A stretch of DNA of 64,000 bases, taken from Halanaeroarchaeum sp. HSR-CO. GTDB lineage: Archaea; Halobacteriota; Halobacteria; Halobacteriales; Halobacteriaceae. Under the pieces are notes generated by a model. The model was not told the DNA's origin and searched no databases. It was given only the letters and a program-made list of their open reading frames with translations. The stretch spans positions 620,001 through 684,000 of the forward strand of contig NZ_CP087724.1 in assembly GCF_024972755.1 (NCBI RefSeq), in the 5' to 3' direction. The translations under genes and the position numbers were made by a program. How positions within the stretch are numbered: the stretch's first letter is position 1; the number at the start of each line of letters is the position of its first letter. Below are positions 26,891 to 35,060 of the stretch, piece by piece.

Positions 26891-27480
26891 TGGACGACAG
26901 AGCACAGGCGTTCACGCTCGAGGCGGTCCTGGCTGCGGTGCTGCTCGTCGCGAGTCTGGCGTTCGCCCTCCAGGCAACGGCAGTGACGCCGGTCAGCCCG
27001 AGCGAGTCCACGACCAACGAGGCGGTGCAACGCGCTTCGGTCGCCGCGGGTGCCCTCGACACGACGGTGGCGAACGGGGCTGCCAAACGCGCATTGCTGG
27101 CCTGGAACGAATCGAGTGGGGGCTTCGTCGGGGCCACCGAGGAGGGATACTACGTAACCGGCGACCCGCCGACCGCCTTCGGCGAGACGATGCATCGGAC
27201 GCTTTCCGCCGAGAGCGTCGCCTACAACGTCGACCTCGTGTACCTCACTCCGGAGGGGGAGTACCGAACCACGGCACTCGTCGACCAGGGGACCCCCAAC
27301 GATGGGGCGACCCGCGTCGCCCGAACCGTGACGCTTCACGACGACGATAGGCTCACTCGTCTCGACGGGCGAGAGCGCAACGTCACGGTCTCCGAGACGG
27401 CGTTTTTCGCCCCCAATGTGGACACCGACAGCGATCTCTACAACGTGATCCGCGTGGAGGTGACCGTATGGCGGTCCTGA
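26890..27480 (+). CDS. Pilin-like protein of the pil operon (DUF7288-type)
   Basis: 196 residues from the ATG at 26890 (a GTG at 26881 would add three residues). The leader MDDRAQAFTLEAVLAAVLLVASLAFAL is a pilin-like signal and helix with the key Phe-Thr-Leu-Glu, resembling bacterial prepilin FTLxE motifs. The globular part has features such as EEGYYVTGDPPTAFGETMHR and ends VIRVEVTVWRS. It overlaps the next gene by 13 bases. Its role is inferred from the operon. Confidence 0.75.
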   Translation: MDDRAQAFTLEAVLAAVLLVASLAFALQATAVTPVSPSESTTNEAVQRASVAAGALDTTVANGAAKRALLAWNESSGGFVGATEEGYYVTGDPPTAFGETMHRTLSAESVAYNVDLVYLTPEGEYRTTALVDQGTPNDGATRVARTVTLHDDDRLTRLDGRERNVTVSETAFFAPNVDTDSDLYNVIRVEVTVWRS

Positions 27481-28490
27481 TCGAACGGGACGTCCTCGCT
27501 GGCGACGGTCGGGGCCCCGATGGACGGCGAGGACAGCTCCTCTTCGTCACGGCTATCGGCCTCGCGGTCCTCCTGGTCGTCCTCTCGGCGACCCTCAACG
27601 CGACCGTCGACACCGGTGGCGTCGGGCCGGATGGGACGGCGACCGACGCGAGTTCGAACGCGCTCCGATTCCAGGCCGACGCAGCGGTCGCTATCGGCAC
27701 GGCCATGGACCACGTGAACCAGGGGACCGAGGATTCGTATTCCGACCTCGAAGACGCACTGGAGAAGCGTGTCGATGCGTGGAGTGACCTCGCCGTCCGT
27801 CACACCGCTCGCGACGGGACCTGGGTGCGGGCGACCGTCGTCGACACCACCGACGGCACGAGACTGGCCCAGACCAATGCCTCTCGCCCCCTCACTAACG
27901 TGGACGGGAACGAGACCTGGACGGTCGTGAGCGATGCCGACCGCGTTCGGGCCATTCGCCTGGCGCCGTCCAACGAGTCACTCGTCGAAGTCACGACTCC
28001 GTCGCCGACCGTCACTCAGCTCGAGAACGAGGACGTCTTCACCGTCACCCTCCACGGCGACGACCAATCGGCCCGCGTGTTCGTCTACCGGACCGACGAC
28101 GACCCGGCAGTCGTCTCGGTCGACAGCGGTGACGGGAGCCTCGAGGGGTCGTGCGCCGTTCCGGTCGGGCCAGACGGTCGTTTCGGTATCGACCTCACCG
28201 CGGCCACGGTCTCGGACACCGACTGCGAGCCACTCGAAGCGCTCGCCGACGTCGACGGGCCGTACACCGTGGAATTCGACAACGGTGACAGCGCCGTCGG
28301 GACCTACTCGCTCGTCGTCGACCGGCGGCCGAGCGAACTCGATACAGACGGGTTCCACGCGGATGGCGATGCCGGCGGTCCCACCGCGACGAAAGCCATC
28401 TACGATTCGACCGTGGAGACGACCTACGCCTCCCGAACGATCGACACGACGCTGGAACACCGGATCGCTCCGGGGGAGTTCGATGACTGA
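27468..28490 (+). CDS. Pilin-like protein of the pil operon (DUF7261-type)
   Basis: 340 residues. The N-terminal leader DGRRGQLLFVTAIGLAVLLVVLSATLNATVDT carries a charged stretch and a hydrophobic helix. A long acidic extracellular region follows, with N-x-S/T sites and a Cys pair (GSCAVPVG, TDCEPLE). It overlaps both neighbours (13 bases before, 8 bases after), which supports translational coupling. It probably forms part of the pilus or its tip complex. Confidence 0.75.
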   Translation: MAVLIERDVLAGDGRGPDGRRGQLLFVTAIGLAVLLVVLSATLNATVDTGGVGPDGTATDASSNALRFQADAAVAIGTAMDHVNQGTEDSYSDLEDALEKRVDAWSDLAVRHTARDGTWVRATVVDTTDGTRLAQTNASRPLTNVDGNETWTVVSDADRVRAIRLAPSNESLVEVTTPSPTVTQLENEDVFTVTLHGDDQSARVFVYRTDDDPAVVSVDSGDGSLEGSCAVPVGPDGRFGIDLTAATVSDTDCEPLEALADVDGPYTVEFDNGDSAVGTYSLVVDRRPSELDTDGFHADGDAGGPTATKAIYDSTVETTYASRTIDTTLEHRIAPGEFDD

Positions 28491-28941
28491 TCGTGCCGTC
28501 TCGGCCGTGGTGAACTACGTGCTGGTCCTCGGTATCGTGACCCTCCTCGGGACGGGCCTGTTCGTCGCCGCGACGGACTACGTCCAGGGTCAACAGTCGA
28601 CAGCGATCCGCGCGGAGTTCCTGGACGTCGGCAACGATCTGGCCGGGGAGCTATCGGACACGGAACGGGTGGCCCGATCGGCCGACGGGGACGGACAGGT
28701 CGTAGCCGCCGTCGACCTCCCCGAGCGTGTCGCCGGGAGTCCGTATCGGATCACGATAGAGCCCACCGGCGCGGACAGGGGGGAACTCGTCCTCCGGTCG
28801 AGCGATCCGGCGGTCACCGTCACGGTGCCCTTCAGAAGTCGGACGCCGGTCGCCGAGACGACGGTCGAAGGCGGTCCCGTCGTGATCCGCGCCGCAGTGA
28901 CGGATGGGAACGTCACTGCACTGGAGGTGGCCGATGGCTGA
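28483..28941 (+). CDS. Pilin-like protein of the pil operon (DUF7266-type)
   Basis: 152 residues from the ATG at 28483. The leader MTDRAVSAVVNYVLVLGIVTLLGTGLFVA is short, with Arg close to the membrane helix as in archaeal pilins. The rest (QQSTAIRAEFLDVGNDLAGELSDTERVA... ELVLRSSDPAVTVTVPF) alternates helix and strands. It overlaps the preceding gene by 8 bases and the following one by 8 bases. It is probably a minor pilin. Confidence 0.75.
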   Translation: MTDRAVSAVVNYVLVLGIVTLLGTGLFVAATDYVQGQQSTAIRAEFLDVGNDLAGELSDTERVARSADGDGQVVAAVDLPERVAGSPYRITIEPTGADRGELVLRSSDPAVTVTVPFRSRTPVAETTVEGGPVVIRAAVTDGNVTALEVADG

Positions 28942-29647
28942 CCGTGGCCAATCGGAGGTGATCGGATTCGTCCTCGTGTTCGCCCTGGTCGTTTCCACCG
29001 TCTCGCTCGCGTCGGTGGCCGGATTCGGTGGTCTCCAGGACGCCCGCGACTACGAGCGGTCGCACAACGCCGAGCAGGCCTTCGCGGTGCTCGCGAACGG
29101 TATCGACGACGTCGCCTACGAGGGGGCGCCCAGTCGGCAGGTCGAGATGGTCGCCGACGAGGCACAGGTGTTCGTCGGTGACCCGGTCACCATCACCGTC
29201 GCCGTCGCTGGCGGCGGTGCCGAATCGGTCACCGTTCATCCAATCGTCTACCAGGGACCGGACGGGTCACGACTGGTCTACACCGCCGGTGCGGTCATCC
29301 GGGCGGACCCGGATGGCGCCGTCATGATCCGGGAGCCCGACCTCGTGTTGAGCGAAGCGCGAACTGTCCTTCGGATCGTGCAGACTCGAAACGACGACGG
29401 GGCGAACGTCGGGGGTGCCACGGTCCGCGTCAGGGCAGATGGCGTCGACGATAACGCAGTGTTCGCGAACACGACCACACAGGACGTCACGCTCACCGTC
29501 GAGTCGCCACGAGCGGGGGTCTGGAAGCAGTACTTCACCTCGAACGACGATCTCGACTGCACCGAAACGGCGGACGCGGTCACCTGTGAGGTGACGTCCG
29601 ACGCCGTACACGTGACGGTCTCGGAGATAGTCGTCGGGCTCTCATGA
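28934..29647 (+). CDS. Pilin-like protein, last gene of the pil operon (DUF7289-type)
   Basis: 237 residues from the ATG at 28934. The leader MADRGQSEVIGFVLVFALVVSTVSLASVAG is a pilin-type signal. The GQSEVIGFVL segment resembles the QTETIGVVIL segment of the large protein at 19154, so these two belong together. The extracellular part is Ig-like and acidic, with a C-terminal Cys pair (DDLDCTETADAVTCEV). It ends the operon; a convergent carbonic anhydrase gene follows 22 bases later. Confidence 0.75.
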   Translation: MADRGQSEVIGFVLVFALVVSTVSLASVAGFGGLQDARDYERSHNAEQAFAVLANGIDDVAYEGAPSRQVEMVADEAQVFVGDPVTITVAVAGGGAESVTVHPIVYQGPDGSRLVYTAGAVIRADPDGAVMIREPDLVLSEARTVLRIVQTRNDDGANVGGATVRVRADGVDDNAVFANTTTQDVTLTVESPRAGVWKQYFTSNDDLDCTETADAVTCEVTSDAVHVTVSEIVVGLS

Positions 29648-29669
29648 CCGCCGCGTTCGTGGCCCACGA

Positions 29670-30362
29670 TTATTTCAGCAGTCGCCGAACGCTATCGGTG
29701 AACGCGTCTGGGATCGCCGTTCGGATCGTTTCGGGGTCCGTCTCACCGTCCAGATTGACGAGGTACGTCCGCCCCTCGTCGTCCCCGTAGACGCGCTGGA
29801 AGTCGTAGACGAACCCAAGTACGGTCACCGCGTCCGGGACGTCGTCGCTCTCACGGAGGAAGGCCACCTGTCTGTCCACGTTGTACTCGACGAGTTGGTC
29901 GACGAGGCTCGTCGCCCGGTCCGGGTCGACGCGGTCGTCGTCCAGTCCCGCCTCGACGACCGGGACGAGCATCTCGACCCACTTCCTTACCCCGGGCGGC
30001 GCGTCGAGGTCCCCTTCCTCGACGGCCTCGAGTGCGGCCGTCACCGCTCCACAGCCGGTATGTCCGACCACTACGGCCACCTCGGTATCGGTGTACGCCA
30101 TCGGATACAGGACGCTGCCATCGACGACCGTTTCATTCTCGTATCGATCCCACACCTGATTGCCGATCGTACTCGGGGTGAACAACCAGCCCGGTTCGTC
30201 GACCGCCCACATCCCCTCCTGGGAAACCCGGGAGTCCGAACAGCAGACGGAGACGACCGGTGGTTGCTGTGCCGTCTGGACCGCCGAGAAGTACCCCTCG
30301 GGGAGCGAAGCGACGTGGCGCTCGTTCCCGCCCAGGAGTGCTCTGATGACGTCGTCGGCCAT
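29670..30362 (-). CDS. Beta-class carbonic anhydrase
   Basis: 230 residues. It interconverts CO2 and bicarbonate, with one zinc per subunit. The zinc ligands are visible: Cys in VVSVCCSDSRVSQ (about 40, with the CxDxR dyad) and His-x-x-Cys in VVGHTGCGAV (about 99-102). Length and order match the beta class. Start ATG at 30362; the stop faces the end of the pil operon. Nothing in the neighbourhood ties it to a specific pathway. Confidence 0.92.
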   Translation of the reverse strand: MADDVIRALLGGNERHVASLPEGYFSAVQTAQQPPVVSVCCSDSRVSQEGMWAVDEPGWLFTPSTIGNQVWDRYENETVVDGSVLYPMAYTDTEVAVVVGHTGCGAVTAALEAVEEGDLDAPPGVRKWVEMLVPVVEAGLDDDRVDPDRATSLVDQLVEYNVDRQVAFLRESDDVPDAVTVLGFVYDFQRVYGDDEGRTYLVNLDGETDPETIRTAIPDAFTDSVRRLLK

Positions 30363-30428
30363 GGCTCGACGGTCGGGTCCAGGGACGGTAGCTGTTTCGC
30401 AGTCACCGATGGCCCAACGCTGTGACAG

Positions 30429-30848
30429 CTACCGTCCGAACAACAGCGGGGCGACGAAGAGGGCAATCGGGACGACGATCCAGACCTGCCCGGCGAGGAC
30501 GTTATACTGGCCGAGGGTCACCGAGACGGGCGTCCCCTCCACGTAGCCGACTAGAAACTCGAAACCGACCGTTAAAACGACCCAGACCAGCCCGATGACG
30601 ATGAGTTCGGCTCGGGTGTACCCGACACCGGTCCACCCGAAGAACAGCCACGAGACGACGAGGATGACGGTGACCAGCATCGCCGTGCTCGCGACGTGCC
30701 CTGGGTACTCGCCGAAGCGTGGGATGATGAGGACCTCGCGGAAAATTCCGTTGGCGATCGCCAGCACCGCCAGGACGAGCCAGACACCGAGGGGTGCGAG
30801 CAGGGTCGTCGGCCGGATGGACGCGGAGAGCGTCGTCGCTGTGGACAT
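30429..30848 (-). CDS. Small integral membrane protein, four helices
   Basis: 139 residues from the ATG at 30848; the frame extends nine codons further. Four hydrophobic segments are visible: TLLAPLGVWLVLAVLAIANG, STAMLVTVILVVSWLFFGW, LIVIGLVWVVLTVGFEFLVG and VWIVVPIALFVAPLLFG, with short loops (FREVLIIPRFGEYPGH). I do not recognise a named family. It lies 66 bases downstream from the carbonic anhydrase start on the same strand; a joint transcript is possible. Confidence 0.75.
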   Translation of the reverse strand: MSTATTLSASIRPTTLLAPLGVWLVLAVLAIANGIFREVLIIPRFGEYPGHVASTAMLVTVILVVSWLFFGWTGVGYTRAELIVIGLVWVVLTVGFEFLVGYVEGTPVSVTLGQYNVLAGQVWIVVPIALFVAPLLFGR

Positions 30849-30921
30849 ACCGGCGAGTACGCTTTTCTCGGCCAAAATGGTAGCGTGAGAACAGGTGTGT
30901 CGGGCCGGCCAGTCGGGTTGC

Positions 30922-30932
30922 GGGGGGGGGGG
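30922..30932. repeat. Run of eleven G
   Basis: An uninterrupted 11-G run lies 15 bases beyond the stop of the alpha/beta hydrolase gene, in the 98-base gap before the four-helix membrane protein. Two similar runs occur at 20914-20922 (nine) and 34519-34529 (eleven), all outside genes. Confidence 0.8.
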
Positions 30933-30946
30933 ACGTCCGCGCCTCG

Positions 30947-31768
30947 CTATCTCTCGTTGCCCTCGCCGTCAGCCCGGCCCAGGGGCCCGAAGGCGAACCC
31001 GGCGACGGCCTCGCCGTCGTTCGATCGGAGGAACTCGACGAGTGCATCCTGCAGCGCTTCGTGGGCACCCTCGTCCGGGATCGTCGCCCGGGCGTCACCG
31101 GCCTGACCGCCGTAGCCGCCAAACTGCGAGTGATTCATCCCCTCGATGGTCACCTCGATCGTCCCGTCCGCCGGGAGGTTCTCCCGGTTGTTCCGGGCGG
31201 ACTCCGCATCGAGGATCCCATCACGCTCGCCCCGGACGGAGAGCACCCTGACGTCGGCCGCTCCGACGTCTCGGTCGCAGTACGAGCCAAAGAGTACGAG
31301 CCCAGACACCTGGCCGGGACTGCGAGCGACGTAGCGACACGCCATCGCGCCGCCGAGCGAGTGACCGCCGACGAACCACTGCTCGATCTCGGGGTGGTCG
31401 GTGATGATCTGACCAGCCATGTCGACGTCGAAGACCGCCAGGTACAGCGGTGGCTTCGGAATGAAGATCGTCACCCCGGTCCGTTCGACGACCGGTGCAA
31501 GCACCGGAACGTAGGCATTCGGGTGCACGCGCCCCCCGGGATAGAACACGAGCGCAGTCGGTGTGTCCCCGTCCCGCTCGACGGCCCCCGCTCCAGGTGA
31601 GAGCACGTAGCCATCCCCCAGCGAGGAGACCGTGACCGCCGGATTCTTCTCGACCGTCTGCAATTCGTCCGGCGTCGCGGCGTAGGGTGTTCCGACGACG
31701 CCGACGCCGAGGCTGGCGGCGACGAGGAGGGTACCGACCGTCCAGACGAGGAGCCGTTCCCAGTTCAT
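30947..31768 (-). CDS. Membrane-tethered or exported alpha/beta hydrolase
   Basis: 273 residues from the ATG at 31768; the frame is open to 31969 but the upstream part is Arg/Pro-rich and lacks haloarchaeal character. An N-terminal hydrophobic segment (LLVWTVGTLLVAASLGVGVVG) is a signal or membrane anchor. The hydrolase part has VFYPGG, the nucleophile elbow VGGHSLGGAMACRYV, an acid in RGERDGILD and a late His in IEGMNHSQFGGYG. The GMNHxQFGxYG ending matches a known alpha/beta-hydrolase subfamily in bacteria and archaea, function unclear. It is likely active outside the cytoplasm. Confidence 0.82.
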   Translation of the reverse strand: MNWERLLVWTVGTLLVAASLGVGVVGTPYAATPDELQTVEKNPAVTVSSLGDGYVLSPGAGAVERDGDTPTALVFYPGGRVHPNAYVPVLAPVVERTGVTIFIPKPPLYLAVFDVDMAGQIITDHPEIEQWFVGGHSLGGAMACRYVARSPGQVSGLVLFGSYCDRDVGAADVRVLSVRGERDGILDAESARNNRENLPADGTIEVTIEGMNHSQFGGYGGQAGDARATIPDEGAHEALQDALVEFLRSNDGEAVAGFAFGPLGRADGEGNER

Positions 31769-31974
31769 TGTACGATACGCGTCCGCCGCCGTCGGACACT
31801 CGCTCCCGTCCGACCGATCGACGCACGTGCCGGCCAGACGCTCCGAGCGCATTTGAATGTGCGTGGGCCAGTTGCGCACCCGGGTCGCCAGCGTGCTCGG
31901 CCGTCTCACCGGGGGGAGGAGGGGATCGATCGGCCGGTCGCTCAGTTTAACTAGTCGAAAACCCAACAACTCCT

Positions 31975-32616
31975 ATGCGAACGTCCTCGAAGGCCGCCAT
32001 CCTCGGCGGTGGTGCGGTGCTCGCCGCCTGGACCGCCTGGGGTCTCTACTCGATCCGATCGGCGGAATCGATCCAGTACGAACGGATTCGCGCACTCGAC
32101 GGCGTGGAACTCCGGCGATATCCGGCGACGGTCCGTGTGGAGACGACGGCTCCGGATCAGATCACGGCCTTCCGTCGGCTCTTTCGGTACATCTCGGGGG
32201 CGAACGAACGAACGGCGTCGATCGCGATGACGGCGCCCGTTGCGACAAATGGTGGAGAGACCCTTTCGATGACCGCCCCGGTTCGCTCGGGGAGTGACGG
32301 GGACGGGGACACGTATCGGATGGCGTTCTACCTGCCGGAGGAGTACCGCCTGGAGACGGCGCCGGCCCCGACGGACCCGACGGTTCGACTCGTCGGCGAG
32401 CCACCGCGGAGGCTTGCGGTGACGCGGTTCTCCTGGTATGCACCGGGTTGGCGGGTCGAGCGACGGGAGCGGTCACTCCTGACGACCCTCGACGATGCTG
32501 GGGTGGAGACCCGCGGGGAGCCATTCCTGCTCCGATACAACGATCCGTGGACGCCACCGTTCCTCCGGCGGAACGAGGTGGCCGTCGAGGTCATCGATCG
32601 GGGATCCACCGGATGA
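31975..32616 (+). CDS. SOUL-family heme-binding protein with N-terminal membrane segment
   Basis: 213 residues. A short hydrophobic N-terminus (KAAILGGGAVLAAWTAWGLYS) precedes a SOUL/HBP domain: IQYERIRALDGVELRRYPATVRVETTA, then FRRLFRYISGANERTASIAMTAPV, and AFYLPEEYRLETAPAPTD, with the characteristic RRLAVTRFSW strand. SOUL proteins bind heme or tetrapyrroles in plants, animals and some prokaryotes. It faces the hydrolase gene across a divergent promoter region (31769-31974, TATA-like TTTAACTAG near 31945). Confidence 0.88.
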   Translation: MRTSSKAAILGGGAVLAAWTAWGLYSIRSAESIQYERIRALDGVELRRYPATVRVETTAPDQITAFRRLFRYISGANERTASIAMTAPVATNGGETLSMTAPVRSGSDGDGDTYRMAFYLPEEYRLETAPAPTDPTVRLVGEPPRRLAVTRFSWYAPGWRVERRERSLLTTLDDAGVETRGEPFLLRYNDPWTPPFLRRNEVAVEVIDRGSTG

Positions 32617-32745
32617 GCCGTCGTCCTCCGCGTCGCTCTCTCGACGGGGGCGACGGTCGTCGCGGCGAGTCCCGCCGCAGTTCACCAATTATTTATCTAC
32701 TTTCGGATACTGTGTATACAGGACCTCTCGGGTCGGATTCGAACC

Positions 32746-32911
32746 GATGATTCACGACGAAACGGACACGGCGGTGACGGTCGCCGACCTCCGCGATAGC
32801 CACGGCGTCGCCCCCGGGGACGAGACCCGGACCCTCGGGCGCGTGGGCCGCAGAGACAGGGGCCGAGATCCGACCCCCCTCCAGCCGTATTCTGCTTCAC
32901 TGCGATGGTAA
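32746..32911 (+). CDS. Possible small protein overlapping the next start codon
   Basis: 54 codons from the ATG at 32746: MIHDETDTAVTVADLRDSHG at first acidic, then basic. A strong TATA-like ATTATTTATC (about 32686-32697) lies 50-55 bases upstream. Its stop TAA overlaps the start of the squalene/phytoene-synthase-like gene (ATGGTAA). It may be a leader ORF or a real small protein. Composition of the second half does not favour coding. Confidence 0.3.
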
Positions 32912-33966
32912 CCAATCAATCGATCACACAGGCCGATCCCGACCTGGCGTACTGTCACGAGGCGATTCGCGGCGTCTCGCGGACCTTCGCGCTCACGGTC
33001 GACCAACTGGACGCCCCGATGGACGATTACATCAGCGTGGGCTATCTCCTCTGCCGTGTCGCGGACACCATCGAAGACGCGAATCACATCCCCACCGAGA
33101 CCCAGCGCTCACTGCTGCGTCGGTTCGATGCGGCCCTCGACCCGACCGACGACACGACGATTCGGGCCTTCGACGAGGCGGTCGACGAGTGGCTCCCCCC
33201 GGAAGCGGAACGCAACGACGACTGGGAGGTCGTCTCGCGAACTCCGACGGTCTTCGCGACCTTCGCATCCTTCGAGGCGTCGACCCAGGCGGCCATCCGC
33301 CCGTCCGTCCGCGAGATGGTCGTCGGGATGGAGACCTTCCTCGAGCGCTACGCCGACCGTCCTGGAATCCGCATCCAGCAGTACGCCGAACTCGAGCGGT
33401 ATTCCCATTTCGTCGCCGGCACCGTCGGGACGCTCATCACGAACCTCCTCGGCGGGGCGGCGGTCGCCCCCGATCACCTGCACACGATGGAACGGACCGC
33501 CGAGGGCTTTGGTCGATTGCTCCAGCTCGTCAACATCGCGAAGGACGTGGGCGCGGACGCCGCCGCGGAGGACAACGTCTATCTCCCCGCAGAATGGCTC
33601 CACGAGGAGGGGGTCGATCCCGACGAGATACTCGACCCCTCGAACGAGGAGGGGGTCGGTCGGGTGATCGAGCGGGTGGTCGGCCGTGCCCGGGGATATC
33701 TCGACGACGGCCTCGCGTACCTCGAGGCGATGCCGCTCCGGTCCGGGAACACCCTCGCCGCGTGGGCCGTTCCCTACCTGCTCGCGGTCGCCACCCTGCG
33801 GGAACTCGAAAGACGTCCGCGGGACGCACTGACGAGTACCGGAGTAAAGATCACCCGAAATGAGGTGTTCGCCGTACTCGACGCGGCGTCGTCGATGCGC
33901 CGCGAGGATATCGCGACCCTGCAGGCGAGGATCAGTCGGGAACCACTGCACGAAAGCGATTGGTGA
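32905..33966 (+). CDS. Squalene/phytoene synthase family protein
   Basis: 353 residues. This is the head-to-head prenyl synthase family, which condenses two farnesyl or geranylgeranyl diphosphates using Mg2+ bound by two Asp-rich motifs. First motif: CRVADTIED (about 52-60). Second motif: LVNIAKDVGADAAAEDNVYLP (about 210-230). The FAGTVG-type helix VAGTVGTLITNLL and the start YCHEAIRGVSRTFAL agree with the family. The second motif and length look more like squalene synthase than the canonical phytoene synthase, but I cannot be sure; either product is consistent with haloarchaeal squalene or carotenoid synthesis. Confidence 0.87.
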   Translation: MVTNQSITQADPDLAYCHEAIRGVSRTFALTVDQLDAPMDDYISVGYLLCRVADTIEDANHIPTETQRSLLRRFDAALDPTDDTTIRAFDEAVDEWLPPEAERNDDWEVVSRTPTVFATFASFEASTQAAIRPSVREMVVGMETFLERYADRPGIRIQQYAELERYSHFVAGTVGTLITNLLGGAAVAPDHLHTMERTAEGFGRLLQLVNIAKDVGADAAAEDNVYLPAEWLHEEGVDPDEILDPSNEEGVGRVIERVVGRARGYLDDGLAYLEAMPLRSGNTLAAWAVPYLLAVATLRELERRPRDALTSTGVKITRNEVFAVLDAASSMRREDIATLQARISREPLHESDW

Positions 33967-34091
33967 CAGTCGCCGACTCGGTCACTGTTGCTCAGTTCGC
34001 TGCGGGTGGACGTACCACCTGATGAGACGCCAGTACGTTGTCGTCACTGCGTCGGGAGCGACACTCCAGACGAACGGCGATGAACGTGATA

Positions 34092-34274
34092 TCAGCCGAA
34101 GGTCACTGAGGAGGCGTCTTCGAAGGGGACGGCCCGCATCTGCTTGGGATACGTGATGCGAACGAATCCCGGTCGCTGACTCGCTTCTACGACCGGTTGG
34201 ACGCCTGCTGGCACGTCGAAGTGATCGCCGGGGCGAACGAGTTCCGTGACGAGCCGATATGTATCGGTAGTCAT
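34092..34274 (-). CDS. Small protein of unknown function (60 residues)
   Basis: ATG at 34274, stop at 34092. The sequence TYRLVTELVRPGDHFDVPAGVQPVVEAS... GFVRITYPKQMRAVPFEDAS looks like a compact beta-barrel-like domain and has coding-like composition, with no signal or membrane segment. A TATA-like ACCTTATCG lies on the minus strand about 45-50 bases upstream of the ATG, and a perfect hairpin-forming repeat lies beyond it at 34339-34371. Not recognised. Confidence 0.5.
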   Translation of the reverse strand: MTTDTYRLVTELVRPGDHFDVPAGVQPVVEASQRPGFVRITYPKQMRAVPFEDASSVTFG

Positions 34275-34338
34275 GGGTTACTGCGGTCGGTCACACCGGG
34301 CGGCCGACCGTTGCGCTCGATAAGGTACTGGCTACCAA

Positions 34339-34371
34339 GACAGTTTCGGCCCCAAACCCCACGAAACTGTC
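34339..34371. repeat. Perfect 10-bp inverted repeat, 13-base loop
   Basis: GACAGTTTCG (34339-34348) and CGAAACTGTC (34362-34371) are exact inverted copies around a C/A-rich loop. It lies in the gap between the Hsp20 gene end and the 60-residue gene. It may be a structured RNA element, a transcription end signal for the Hsp20 operon, or an operator. Confidence 0.6.
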
Positions 34372-34518
34372 GTCCCATCACCAAGAGTGGGTCCCGTGAG
34401 ACGTCTCAAAGGATTGTGCGTAGGCTCGCTGTGGAACGTGGGATTCCCGATATCCGACGGTCGGTGCTGGAGCGGCGATCGATCACTCACCGGCAAAAAA
34501 TATGGGGAACTCGTCACC

Positions 34519-34529
34519 GGGGGGGGGGG
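34519..34529. repeat. Run of eleven G downstream of Hsp20 gene
   Basis: The 11-G run ends nine bases before the Hsp20 stop codon region (34539) and would be a C run in that transcript. It is preceded by the A-rich CAAAAAATATGG patch at about 34494. Confidence 0.8.
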
Positions 34530-34538
34530 TGCGGTCAG

Positions 34539-35060
34539 CTACTGGAATCCGATCTCGTGGCGCTGATTTTGCTCGTCTTTCGGGATGATGATGTTACAGA
34601 CGCCGTTTTCGTGTTTCGCTACAACCTGCTCCGGATCGATCTGCATCGGCAGCGGAATCGTGCGTTCCACTCTGAGCGGTCGTTCGGAGAGTACCAGTTG
34701 CTCGTCGCTGGTATCCCCGACGGGTTCTTCGTGGCGGTCGCCGCTCACGTGTAACGTGTTCCCGTCGGCGTGGATTTCCAGGTGTTTCTCCTCGAAGCCA
34801 GGTGTATCGACGTACACCACGAGTTCGTCCGGGGAATCGACGATGTCCACGAGCGGAACTGCTGGTGGGACGTACTGCATCGCCGATTCGGCCGTCGCGG
34901 ATTCGCTCGTCACGCTACCGTAACGCGGTTGCTGGACGGTACCGGGAGTCGTCGACGCCATCGACGGTCCGATGGCCGATGTCGATTGGGCGGTCGTCGT
35001 TCCCGTCTGTTCGTAGCCGGAATACCGTGGATCCTGTTGCCAGTTCGGATTCCACGTCAT
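34539..35060 (-). CDS. Hsp20/alpha-crystallin family chaperone with low-complexity N-terminus
   Basis: 173 residues from the ATG at 35060, which overlaps the upstream gene's stop as ATGA; the frame itself is open to 35135. The alpha-crystallin domain spans about 70-165: PLVDIVDSPDELVVYVDTPGF, HLEIHADGNTLHVSGDRHEE, SERPLRVERTIPLP and the final GVCNIIIPK, the I-x-I-like strand motif. The N-terminal 65 residues are Gln/Ser/Thr-rich (NPNWQQDPRYSGYEQTGTTT) and resemble the start of the Gln-rich protein encoded upstream. It is a holdase-type small heat-shock protein; the unusual tail may match its operon partner. Confidence 0.9.
   Translation of the reverse strand: MTWNPNWQQDPRYSGYEQTGTTTAQSTSAIGPSMASTTPGTVQQPRYGSVTSESATAESAMQYVPPAVPLVDIVDSPDELVVYVDTPGFEEKHLEIHADGNTLHVSGDRHEEPVGDTSDEQLVLSERPLRVERTIPLPMQIDPEQVVAKHENGVCNIIIPKDEQNQRHEIGFQ

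Noticed and set aside
32735-32745. GGATTCGAACC resembling the reverse complement of a tRNA T-loop
   Set aside because: No acceptor, D- or anticodon stems can be built around it on the minus strand; flanking bases do not pair. It may be a chance match or a tRNA fragment, not a gene.
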